Part shown: in pieces, positions 16,101 through 21,445 of the stretch
Layout: each line of letters opens with the position of its first letter
Position numbering within the stretch: the first letter of the stretch is position 1
Assembly: GCA_934675095.1 (NCBI GenBank)
Contig: CAKUPC010000034.1
Location: 1-21,445 of the forward strand
Length of the DNA: 21,445 bases
Reading direction: 5' to 3'
From: an uncultured Bacteroidales bacterium
GTDB lineage: Bacteria > Bacteroidota > Bacteroidia > Bacteroidales > UBA932
Notes under the pieces: generated by a model
The model's database searches: none
Told to the model about the DNA's origin: nothing
What the model saw: only the letters and a program-made list of their open reading frames with translations
Made by a program: the position numbers and the translations under genes

Positions 16101-16219
16101 TCCCCGCAGTCCCAGAACGATGCGGTGGGTTCGATTGTGAGAAGATATGTGAGCGCGGAAATCACGAACACGACCGCCGAGGTCACATAATTCCAGAGAT
16201 TGAATCTTTTTTTGTCCAT
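13118..16219 (-). CDS. DUF2723/GT117 family membrane protein
   Basis: A 1033-residue protein beginning MDKKRFNLWNYV at 16219. The N-terminal half is polytopic (about ten or more segments between residues 15 and 600). It contains the family hallmark SFWDCGEFIASSYKLEVGHP just after the first segment, with the acidic residues expected near a lipid-linked sugar site. The C-terminal half is soluble, with a GDNDTFPLWY motif and helical, TPR-like repeats near the end. The family is related to TMEM260-type O-mannosyltransferases, so a role in periplasmic protein O-glycosylation is plausible but unproven here. The open frame extends upstream to 16435, but that part precedes the predicted promoter and does not resemble the family. 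The gene is complete, and the tail is convergent with the ATPase pseudogene. Confidence 0.9.
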   Translation of the reverse strand: MDKKRFNLWNYVTSAVVFVISALTYLLTIEPTASFWDCGEFIASSYKLEVGHPPGNPVFQLIARFCTMFTDKMHAAVAVNSMSAICSALTIFFLYLTIVFLAKRIVKPDENGRYSIGKALAIYGSGAVGALAYCFSDTFWFSAVEGEVYAMSSLFTALVFWAMTKWYEQADEPYANRWIVLICFLMGLSIGVHLLNLLTIPCLVFLYYYRKREDRGYTFWQLVGIFALSCVILALILFVIIPYLPKAAAYFDLLFVNTFHLPYNSGAVFFMVLLFALCFWGLFVTMKRQKAFLNTLLLCFTTIVVGFSVFSIVIIRSCAHTPTNEYQPDNPFTLCRYLSREQYGSTPLIYGQYFDSDYYIEDDWYWAPMDGKYIKAPSFGNIVYKGGDKMLFPRMWNSGNGVDDRYKQFYGSYMKNGGKQGGRYRKPTMGENLSFFFDYQLNWMYWRYFMWNFAGRQNDVHSPSPGELFEGNWESGIPFIDEIRLGDQSDAPDYLKENKGKNHYYMLPLLLGLIGLFFQFARDKRGCWVTFLLFFMTGIAIVIYLNQPPFQVRERDYAYAGSFYAFAIWIGFAVLALYTWIEELLDRKKVSSETAGAAVSAAVTLVCLGVPALMGAENWDDHDRSHRRTAVEMAYNYLNSCGENGILITHGDNDTFPLWYAQEVEECRPDVRIVNTSLLGTDWHIDQMKWACNKSAPLDLSVGPRQYLYGTNDFVHIYDTRDSAILLSDVMRVFRHPSAKVPLSSGKMVDYICSRKLVVPVNKENVIKYGILDKKYESQIPEYIVLTMSPKKDYISKPELFMLDLLSNYRWDRPIHLLNMGGDLNMGIKDYLEYDGFSYKFVPIRNRQRTSEVGFADPDRLYDMMTNVYKWDALSYPDYYADNQHLYTFCGVLSQRALFVNVAKEMVKAGHPERAVEMLDKCQACVPEKNYPLDISYLGYSNELMVMDMINLYYVLGEKDKASDLAKRFLARMFQSVNFFFQFYDYAKDDFDRARNMVLMVQDIAKDSGDDAVVALVDAGFDRLRADYGVKDE

Positions 16220-16233
16220 ATAATTATATGTGC

Positions 16234-16277
16234 GGCTTCTCGCGAAGCCCATTGTTTTGCTGACGCTTCTGCGAAGC
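16234..16277. repeat. Two small related hairpins in the GT117 leader
   Basis: GGCTTC-TCGC-GAAGCC (16234-16249) and GCTTC-TGC-GAAGC (16265-16277) lie between the predicted start of transcription and the ATG at 16219. They share the CTTC.GCGAAG core and look like short palindromic repeat units. Because both are transcribed, they could influence mRNA stability or translation. Confidence 0.45.
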
Positions 16278-16302
16278 ATCATTTTGTTTGTCGAATAACC
16301 TG

Positions 16303-16335
16303 CAAATATACAAATAGATTGGCTATATTTGCAAA
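16303..16335 (-). promoter_or_regulatory. Promoter of the GT117 gene
   Basis: On the minus strand TTTG (16332-16335), a 21-base spacer, then TATATTTG (16303-16310). Its -33/-7 interval contains the -7 box of the divergent promoter. Confidence 0.6.
16324..16331 (+). promoter_or_regulatory. -7 element of the SUI1-like gene
   Basis: TATATTTG lies 51 bases before the ATG at 16383. It is divergent from, and embedded in, the GT117 promoter, so the two directions may compete. No TTTG was found at the ideal -33 distance on this strand. Confidence 0.5.
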
Positions 16336-16382
16336 AATAAACGCCGGACTTTGAAACTGCCCGGCAAATGAAAAAGTGAATT

Positions 16383-16730
16383 ATGGCAGCGGACAACGAT
16401 TGGAAAAGCAGGCTCGGGGTTGTGTTCTCGACCAACCCTGACTTTCAGTATCAGACAGATGAGCAGCCAGAGGCGGAGACGCCTGAGCCGTCCCGGCAAC
16501 GGCTCGTGGTGAAGATTGACCGGAAGGGGCGGGCCGGGAAACAGGTCACGCTCGTGACGGGTTTTGTTGGAAGCGAGGATGACCTGAAGGAACTTGGGAA
16601 GATGCTCAAGGTAAAGTGCGGAGTCGGGGGCAGCGCCAAGGACGGGGAGATTGTCATTCAGGGCGACTTCCGCGACCGGGTGACGGAGCTGCTGAACGCG
16701 GCCGGGTATAACGCGAAAAGAGGGAACTGA
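16383..16730 (+). CDS. yciH: SUI1/YciH-like translation factor
   Basis: A 115-residue protein with a flexible acidic N-terminus (residues 1-38) and a SUI1 (eIF1-like) domain to the end: LVVKIDRKGRAGKQVTLVTG, DDLKELGKMLKVKCGVGGSA, then DGEIVIQGDFRDRVTELL. The KCGVGGS and GEI.IQGD elements are the family hallmarks. Bacterial members are non-essential and are thought to influence the fidelity of start-codon selection on the 30S subunit; that role is taken from the E. coli family. It has its own promoter and is followed by a REP-like repeat and the DUF4271 gene. Confidence 0.92.
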   Translation: MAADNDWKSRLGVVFSTNPDFQYQTDEQPEAETPEPSRQRLVVKIDRKGRAGKQVTLVTGFVGSEDDLKELGKMLKVKCGVGGSAKDGEIVIQGDFRDRVTELLNAAGYNAKRGN

Positions 16731-16742
16731 CTGCCGCAGCAC

Positions 16743-16770
16743 AAAGATCTCTCACTTCGTTCGAGATGAC
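16743..16770. repeat. REP-like palindromic repeat
   Basis: AAAGATCTCTCACTTCGTTC followed by GAGATGAC, with ATCTC and GAGAT as outer arms. This is the form of a dispersed intergenic repeat (a 'TCATCTCGAACGAAGTGAGAG' type) that is common in Bacteroidetes genomes. That is from memory of such genomes; only one copy is in this window. It supplies the first in-frame ATG (16766) of the next open frame, which argues for a later true start. Confidence 0.6.
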
Positions 16771-16777
16771 TGATGAT

Positions 16778-17413
16778 ATGGACACTGAACAACTCACATT
16801 GACAATTGCGACCGGCGTGGCGATGCTGATGTTCCTGCCGGTGCTGCCACAGTTCGTGAATATGTACCCGAAACTGTGGACGGGCATGTTCCGGACCGCG
16901 ACCTGCATACGAATCGAGGACAGCAAGAAAGTGCAGCGAAGCCGCGACCTGCTCTTCTGGCTCGGCCTCCCGGCGCTGATTACGCTCGTCTGGAAAAGCG
17001 GTCTGTATTCCCCCGGCTGGATGACAGGGCTCAATGCCCCGCTTAGTCTGGCGGCCGTCGCCGGAGTGATTACCGGGTATGGCCTTCTGCGCGCCTCGCT
17101 GTCTCACATACTCCCTTTCCGCAGGTTCAGTTCCAAAGTCCACGAGACCGCCGTCGGCTGCCCCAAGAATTTCTGGCTTCTGCTCGTGTCCGTACTGTTC
17201 ATCTCCGCCGTGACGCTTGGATTCTGCAAACTTCCCGACAACACGGCGCACATCATAACGCTTTGTCTGACAGGAGCATTATATCTGCTCTTTTTGATTC
17301 GAAGATTTCAAATTTTTGCCTATGATAGCAATTATTTGACAGCAATTTTGTACCTTTGCGCCCTTGAAATTCTGCCGACAGCATTGCTTGTGACCTCGGC
17401 AGTGGTTTTTTAG
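16778..17413 (+). CDS. DUF4271 family membrane protein
   Basis: A 211-residue integral membrane protein with about six segments (roughly residues 7-25, 58-75, 83-100, 130-150, 157-173 and 185-205). DUF4271 genes typically sit directly before hemD in Bacteroidetes, as here (49 bases), which supports the call. The start is placed at MDTEQLTL (16778), since the earlier ATG at 16766 falls inside the REP-like repeat. It has no known function. Its C-terminal end holds TACCTTTG (17351-17358), which matches a -7 box and might be an internal promoter for hemD. Confidence 0.8.
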   Translation: MDTEQLTLTIATGVAMLMFLPVLPQFVNMYPKLWTGMFRTATCIRIEDSKKVQRSRDLLFWLGLPALITLVWKSGLYSPGWMTGLNAPLSLAAVAGVITGYGLLRASLSHILPFRRFSSKVHETAVGCPKNFWLLLVSVLFISAVTLGFCKLPDNTAHIITLCLTGALYLLFLIRRFQIFAYDSNYLTAILYLCALEILPTALLVTSAVVF

Positions 17414-17462
17414 ACGGTTTTCGGCGCTTTTTCCGCCGATTTATTGACGAACTTTAAAAGAC

Positions 17463-18209
17463 ATGAGCGCAAAGAATATTCTCATCTCACAGAAGCAGCC
17501 GCAGACGGCCTCTCCTTACGATGCACTTGCTGAAAAATTCGGAGTCAAGTTCGACTTCCTCCCCTTTTTCCAGATGGAGCCGCTGACATCACGCGAGTTC
17601 AGGACACAGAAAATCAACATCTCCGACTACACGGCCATCGTGTTCTCGGCAAGGACGACCATCGACGCGTTCTTCCAGCTCTGCGACGAGCTCCGCGTCA
17701 GGATTCCCGAGACGATGAAGTATTTCTGCACGACGGAAATCGTCGCCAACTATCTCCAGAAGCACATCGTCTATCGCAAGAGGAAGATTTTCTTCGGGGA
17801 CGGGAAGCCGGAGTCCGTCATGAACCTCATCGGGCCGAAGCACAAGGGAGAGAAGTTCCTCATCACCACCAGCGACTCTGCCGGCAAGGACGCGATTACC
17901 AGGCTCTTTGAAACGACGCAGTACGACTTTACGACCGGAGTTTTCGTCAAGTCGGTTCCGCATGACCTCACGGCCGTGGATCTCCACAAATACGATGTGA
18001 TTGTCGTGTTCAACGCCGCTGACGTGAAGTCTCTCTACGCGAACTTCCCGGAGTTCAGGCAGGAGAACATCAAGTTCATCACCTACGGCAAATCTGTCGT
18101 GAAGGCGATGGAGGAGGCCGGACTGAAGGTAGAGATTTCAGCCCCGACGCCGGAGATTCCTTCGGTTTCAAAGGCGCTTGAAAACTATCTCATAAACGAA
18201 AAGCAGTAA
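17463..18209 (+). CDS. hemD: Uroporphyrinogen-III synthase family protein
   Basis: A 248-residue protein of the HemD family: two alternating alpha/beta domains, with YTAIVFSARTTIDAFFQLCD in the first half and YDVIVVFNAADVKSLYANFP in the second, and the late FITYGKSVVKAMEEAGLKVE. HemD cyclises hydroxymethylbilane with inversion of ring D in tetrapyrrole synthesis. The sequence is divergent, as is usual for this family in Bacteroidetes. Many of these organisms lack a complete haem pathway, so the protein may serve a partial one; no other hem gene is in the window. It lies 22 bases before rnpA in the same operon. Confidence 0.85.
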   Translation: MSAKNILISQKQPQTASPYDALAEKFGVKFDFLPFFQMEPLTSREFRTQKINISDYTAIVFSARTTIDAFFQLCDELRVRIPETMKYFCTTEIVANYLQKHIVYRKRKIFFGDGKPESVMNLIGPKHKGEKFLITTSDSAGKDAITRLFETTQYDFTTGVFVKSVPHDLTAVDLHKYDVIVVFNAADVKSLYANFPEFRQENIKFITYGKSVVKAMEEAGLKVEISAPTPEIPSVSKALENYLINEKQ

Positions 18210-18231
18210 CATCCCTCAAAGTTCCGGATAT

Positions 18232-18612
18232 ATGGATGCCGCCCCCCTCACTTTTTCCAAGGAGGAAAGGATTTGTGGCGAGAAAAGCGTCTCAGCGCTT
18301 CTTGCCGGGGGACGCTATGGCACCGAGGGTGCGTTCCGGTTCTGTCATCGGCCCGGCGAGGGACACAGCCGCATCATGGTGTCCGTCCCTAAGAAGATGT
18401 TCAGGCGCGCGGTGAAGCGCAATCTCATGAAGCGCCGCATCCGCGAGGCCTACCGCCACCAGAAAGACCATCTCAAGGACACCCCGACCGACATCCTCTT
18501 CATCTACAACAGCAAGGAACTCCTCCCCTACGCCACCGTCTTCACCCAAATCGGCACAATCCTCAACAAAATATCATCCAGACACACCCCACAAGCCCCA
18601 AGCAAGGAGTAA
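18232..18612 (+). CDS. rnpA: Ribonuclease P protein component
   Basis: A 126-residue basic protein that assists the RNase P RNA in 5' maturation of tRNA precursors. The conserved RNR region is clear (FRRAVKRNLMKRRIREAYR), preceded by MVSVPKKM, and the N-terminal FSKEERICGEKSVSALLAGG matches the usual beginning. The C-terminal tail is slightly longer than in E. coli RnpA (119 aa). The start at 18232 gives family length. Downstream are two hairpins, and yidD, which often follows rnpA, is here on the other strand. Confidence 0.95.
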   Translation: MDAAPLTFSKEERICGEKSVSALLAGGRYGTEGAFRFCHRPGEGHSRIMVSVPKKMFRRAVKRNLMKRRIREAYRHQKDHLKDTPTDILFIYNSKELLPYATVFTQIGTILNKISSRHTPQAPSKE

Positions 18613-18694
18613 CCTCGCACAGTACTCAAGCATAGCCCTGCTCCAAAAAGCTGAAAGGGAGGGGATGAAGAAAAAGATGGGATGCAAGGCGCAC

Positions 18695-18747
18695 AAAGCC
18701 CTCGAAACCGGAGCAACCTTATCGGTTGTGAGGATTTCGAGGGCTTT
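18695..18747 (+). terminator. Branched hairpin after rnpA
   Basis: AAAGCCCTCGAAA (18695-18707) pairs with TTTCGAGGGCTTT (18735-18747), and an inner stem CAACC/GGTTG (18714-18718/18724-18728) closes the top. The outer stem is 13 bp and the 3' side ends in four T. It may be the operon terminator or a small structured RNA. The 80 bases before it (18613-18694) show nothing else. Confidence 0.55.
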
Positions 18748-18785
18748 TGCAACGAAGCAGGCCGCTTCTTCTTCGCCCCGTCACA

Positions 18786-18836
18786 CACAAAAAATATCGG
18801 CGGGAAATGAAGTCATTCCCGCCGATATTTTTTGTG
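18786..18836. terminator. Strong bidirectional terminator between rnpA and yidD
   Basis: CACAAAAAATATCGGCGGGA (18786-18805) plus AATGA pairs with 18813-18836 with a single bulged base; the loop is only two bases. A tracts before and T tracts after the GC-rich core make it symmetrical, suited to the convergent rnpA and yidD units. Confidence 0.85.
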
Positions 18837-19046
18837 ACGCGTTTTAGAGATTGGATTTGCACATATAGGAGAACGCCACAAATCAAATAGTTTTCCTGAC
18901 TGCAAATGTCGGATATTCCGTTCTCCCGAAGGTTGTAAAATCCGTTGTTTTAGTTGTTGTTTTACTAGTTCATGATGCTACAAGGCAAGAAATCATGCAC
19001 GAAACATTAAAAATCGCCCCGAAACGCGAAGGAACAACCGCCTCAC
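18837..19046. other. Intergenic region without a gene
   Basis: No convincing gene was found in these 210 bases. The only structure seen is GGAGAACG (18868-18875) facing CGTTCTCC (18919-18926), 43 bases apart. Confidence 0.5.
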
Positions 19047-19310
19047 TCATGGAACCGGGTCATACCCGCTCCCGCCCCAAGGGTTGCACCGCAGCAGCCT
19101 CCATACAGTCAGAACAAACCCCTTGAACGGGCCGTGCTTTCGGAAAGCCTGCAAGGCATACTCCGAGCAGGTCGGAGTGAAACGGCAGGTCGGCGGCTTG
19201 AGCGGAGAGATGCAGACCCTATAGAACTTTATCAGCATGATGAACGGGAATATGGCGACCTTTCGCACAACAGTCCGGACGCCGGCCCATGAAATCTTTT
19301 TTCCTGACAT
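19047..19310 (-). CDS. yidD: Membrane protein insertion efficiency factor
   Basis: An 87-residue protein with the YidD hallmark cysteines and aromatic core: [51 protein letters not shown]. YidD is a small membrane-associated protein that helps YidC insert inner-membrane proteins. I start at 19310 because AGGAG lies seven bases upstream; an ATG at 19331 and longer frames overlap or abut the upstream gene. It follows the FAD oxidoreductase by 25 bases on the same strand and probably shares its transcript. In most Bacteroidetes and many other bacteria it sits right after rnpA in the same direction, unlike here. Confidence 0.93.
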   Translation of the reverse strand: MSGKKISWAGVRTVVRKVAIFPFIMLIKFYRVCISPLKPPTCRFTPTCSEYALQAFRKHGPFKGFVLTVWRLLRCNPWGGSGYDPVP

Positions 19311-19335
19311 AAGCTTTCTCCTATGGAACATCGTC

Positions 19336-21231
19336 TCACTCGTCATCGTCGCCATACACAGGGACGAAGTTGCCTTCATAATCCACATCCTCGCTGAACG
19401 GCGTGAAAAGGTAATCCATGAACACGGCCGCCTGCAACCTCGTAAGTTCCTCGCCAGGACGGTATCCGCCGAGTTCCGACTCCTCCCAGAACCTCATCGG
19501 ATAGTTCATGCTCGCCTGGGGATACCTTTCAGTGACAGGCCTCAGCAGTTCGGACAGCCCTTCCTGCGTCACAGGTCCCCGCAATCCCGAAAGTCTGGTT
19601 ACGACCGAATCCTGGACGAACCCCTCAAGATGAAGTTCCTCGTAAAGCAGAGGATCGCCGGTCCTGAACCATGTCTGGTTGGCCCAATCGACATTCCGGC
19701 CGACTCCCCGCAATATGCCGGTCGCACCGATACGCTGGACAGCCACGAAAAACTTGTCTGTCTTAGGAAGGTCAAGATACGGCATGATGTAGCAGCCCGA
19801 ATCGAGAAGCACCCTCTGAACGTCACGGATTGAGACATCGTCGATTTCACACCCGTTCTTCACGCAGAGGGCAGCCCATGCCCCCGCAGCCTGTCCGAGC
19901 TGCATCACGACAGGCTGAAGCCGCGTGGTTCCGTTTATGAGATTCGACACGGAAACGGACTTTTCCGCCACGAGAAGTCCGGGAACGCCTTCCGGGACAA
20001 GCACCCCTGCCGGCACATTGAACGACGGGACCGGGCTGAAGTGAAGATCCGGGAGGTTGTCGTAGTCAGGATTCCGCAGGTGGTGATGATCCACCGGGTA
20101 GTCCCCGACGGCTATGCCCGTCCTGTAGTAGGGATGTTTGTATGTATATGGGGAAGCCACGCCGTCCAATGTAAGGAAGGCCTTGCCGCATATTCTCCTC
20201 GACTCGCGATAGTAAGGAAAGAACGGCAGTCCGTCCGCGGTAGGGTATTCGTCATCGGCGATTCCGAGATTACGGAAGCCGAGTTCCGTCTGCATGAAAT
20301 AGACGAAACCGAGAGAGAACTGCTTTGCGACATTGAGGGCGGAATCGCGCTGCGCCGGGGTCATATCTACCGTGTTCACATAGTAGTCGTTCCCGTCTAT
20401 AGGCCAGTTAATCATGTAGTGCTTCCCGTCAGGCAAAGCGCCGTAAGTCAGCATATTCTCCGGCGACCAGAGCGTGCGTCCGTGCCTCTCCGGGACATTC
20501 AGCGGATTCAGGCAGCAGTTCAGGTAGGCCGTCCTGTCGTAGCCCGCAGGTTCAGGTATGGTCATGTCCGCATCCGGACCGTAATCCTTCAGCACGACCA
20601 CATAGGTAAGGTCCTGAACGATGTCGTTGGCCTTCTCTGGGGCGATGGCCTCGCCGGTCAGAGAGCGGGAATCCATCCCGACACGGTATTTCACCCCGCA
20701 CATCTTCGCGACATCCCCGAGTTCCGTGGCGTCAATCAGCACCTTTGCGCGGAATGCAGTCCTCCTCTTTTCTCCCGACACGAGAACTCCTTCCCAAGCC
20801 CCATCCTTCCTCACGACACTCTCAAGCGATGTTTCCCTAAGAAGCCGTACAGCCTCCCCGCAGCCGGCGACGATGTTCTCAAGCACATCCTCGCCTACCT
20901 TCGGCTCAAAGTTTATGTTGCTGACCCAGCCGCTCCTGAGATTGTCGTAACCGCCGTAGCGGGCAGCCAGCGAGTCCGTAAACTCTCCGAAGATGCCCGA
21001 GCGCAGATTGTAGTTTCCGTCGATGCAGCTCACCCCGGCGGATGTCAGCATCCCTCCGAGCCATGGAGTTTCCTCGACCAGAAGCACTTCCGCGCCTCCT
21101 CTGGCAGCCTGCACCGCCGCCGTAACGCCGGAGGCGCCCCCTCCGATGACAGCGACATCGGCCTCAATGACCTTCCCGCCGCAGGAAGCCAGAGCGACAG
21201 CCGCTCCGAGACAAATCAGAATTTTCTTCAT
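19336..21231 (-). CDS. FAD-dependent oxidoreductase lipoprotein
   Basis: A 631-residue protein with a lipoprotein signal peptide ([17 protein letters not shown], lipidated Cys17), immediately followed by the Rossmann motif [20 protein letters not shown] (GGGASG at 30-35) and the ribose-binding VLLVEE. Further FAD_oxidored (PF12831) features are [34 protein letters not shown] and the late [20 protein letters not shown]. After about residue 490 a C-terminal region of unknown fold follows. Such proteins in Bacteroidetes occur near glycan-use genes, but no substrate can be inferred here. Lipidation directly before the FAD fold means it acts outside the cytoplasm, which is unusual for a flavoprotein because it needs export with its cofactor. 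Its promoter -7 is TAACTTTG at 21261-21268. Confidence 0.9.
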   Translation of the reverse strand: MKKILICLGAAVALASCGGKVIEADVAVIGGGASGVTAAVQAARGGAEVLLVEETPWLGGMLTSAGVSCIDGNYNLRSGIFGEFTDSLAARYGGYDNLRSGWVSNINFEPKVGEDVLENIVAGCGEAVRLLRETSLESVVRKDGAWEGVLVSGEKRRTAFRAKVLIDATELGDVAKMCGVKYRVGMDSRSLTGEAIAPEKANDIVQDLTYVVVLKDYGPDADMTIPEPAGYDRTAYLNCCLNPLNVPERHGRTLWSPENMLTYGALPDGKHYMINWPIDGNDYYVNTVDMTPAQRDSALNVAKQFSLGFVYFMQTELGFRNLGIADDEYPTADGLPFFPYYRESRRICGKAFLTLDGVASPYTYKHPYYRTGIAVGDYPVDHHHLRNPDYDNLPDLHFSPVPSFNVPAGVLVPEGVPGLLVAEKSVSVSNLINGTTRLQPVVMQLGQAAGAWAALCVKNGCEIDDVSIRDVQRVLLDSGCYIMPYLDLPKTDKFFVAVQRIGATGILRGVGRNVDWANQTWFRTGDPLLYEELHLEGFVQDSVVTRLSGLRGPVTQEGLSELLRPVTERYPQASMNYPMRFWEESELGGYRPGEELTRLQAAVFMDYLFTPFSEDVDYEGNFVPVYGDDDE

Positions 21232-21260
21232 ATCAGTCAGTTAAAAGAAATTTATACTCC

Positions 21261-21268
21261 CAAAGTTA
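21261..21268 (-). promoter_or_regulatory. -7 element of the oxidoreductase-yidD unit
   Basis: TAACTTTG on the minus strand, 29 bases before the ATG at 21231. No exact TTTG was found 19-21 bases upstream of it. Confidence 0.5.
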
Positions 21269-21319
21269 GCAAGAAAAAATATGTCCATTTGAACATTTCG
21301 GGCAAAAAATGCAAAAAAT

Positions 21320-21351
21320 TTTGGTCGTTTTCAAAAAGTGGCTTATCTTTG
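21320..21351 (+). promoter_or_regulatory. Promoter of tRNA-Pro
   Basis: TTTG (21320-21323), a 20-base spacer, then TATCTTTG (21344-21351), 20 bases before the tRNA 5' end. Confidence 0.75.
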
Positions 21352-21371
21352 CAGTCCCAATTGAGGGAATT

Positions 21372-21445
21372 CGGGGTGTGGCGCAGTTGGCTAGCGCATC
21401 TGGTTTGGGACCAGAGGGTCCTGTGTTCGAGTCACAGTACCCCGA
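21372..21445 (+). tRNA. tRNA-Pro (anticodon TGG)
   Basis: All four arms fold. The acceptor pair is CGGGGTG/TACCCCG with discriminator A at 21445. The anticodon stem TCTGG/CCAGA encloses the loop TTTGGGA, giving TGG at 21406-21408. The T-arm contains GTTCGAGTC. It reads CCN proline codons (CCA, CCG and others by wobble). CCA is not visible because the window ends here. Confidence 0.97.

Noticed and set aside
16220..16435. N-terminal extension of the GT117 frame
   Set aside because: It lies across the predicted promoter and leader hairpins and does not match the family; the ATG at 16219 fits.
18665..18847. 60-codon plus-strand frame after rnpA
   Set aside because: It runs through both hairpins and its sequence is dictated by them; it is better explained as terminators.
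18930..18975. GTTGT-rich stretch that looked like a CRISPR repeat
   Set aside because: No second copy or regular spacing; no array anywhere in the window.

Overview
The window looks like a chromosome segment from a gut-type member of the Bacteroidales. Many genes carry the Bacteroidetes promoter signature (a -33 TTTG about 19-20 bases before a -7 TAnnTTTG). There are SPII lipoproteins, a FISUMP-domain protein, a DUF2723/GT117 membrane protein, and a DUF4271-hemD-rnpA cluster of the kind seen in this order. GC is moderate (about 50% by eye). A genus cannot be fixed from the sequence alone.

Layout. (1) Bases 1-4765 are an accessory region. On the minus strand is a coiled-coil lipoprotein that runs off the left edge, preceded by a roughly 300-base leader. 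On the plus strand are a two-gene toxin-antitoxin pair (MqsR-like toxin, HTH-Panacea/DUF4065 antitoxin), an AAA/DUF4143 ATPase behind two tandem 29-bp operator-like dyads, and a 79-residue hypothetical gene. (2) Bases 4743-7814 (minus) hold asd, a pepP-type aminopeptidase and a DUF456 membrane protein, probably one transcription unit. (3) Bases 7973-10172 (plus) hold an ABC ATPase, its permease and a short GntR (YtrA-like) regulator. A perfect inverted repeat at the transcription start is the likely operator. (4) Bases 10195-13075 are a second accessory patch: an XRE antitoxin with only a remnant of its HigB-like toxin, a FISUMP lipoprotein with the same kind of leader as the first lipoprotein, and a broken AAA/DUF4143 ATPase. 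Three copies of one hairpin repeat punctuate this patch. (5) Bases 13118-21445 are mostly housekeeping: GT117 protein (minus), a divergent SUI1/YciH-like factor, DUF4271, hemD and rnpA (plus), then convergent yidD and an FAD-dependent oxidoreductase lipoprotein (minus), and finally tRNA-Pro(TGG).

The most interesting signal is a paired 5' leader. The two lipoprotein genes, about 10 kb apart, are preceded by homologous untranslated regions. Both can fold the same nested 79-base element (GTGTGG/CCACAC, GTTTAT/ATAAAC, GGTT/AACC) while the intervening bases differ. This is a candidate cis-regulatory RNA shared by surface lipoproteins. Other points of interest are the Panacea toxin-antitoxin operon with its putative operator, the tandem operators before the intact DUF4143 ATPase, the broken ATPase with an A8 slip site flanked by hairpin repeats, and the separation of yidD from rnpA.
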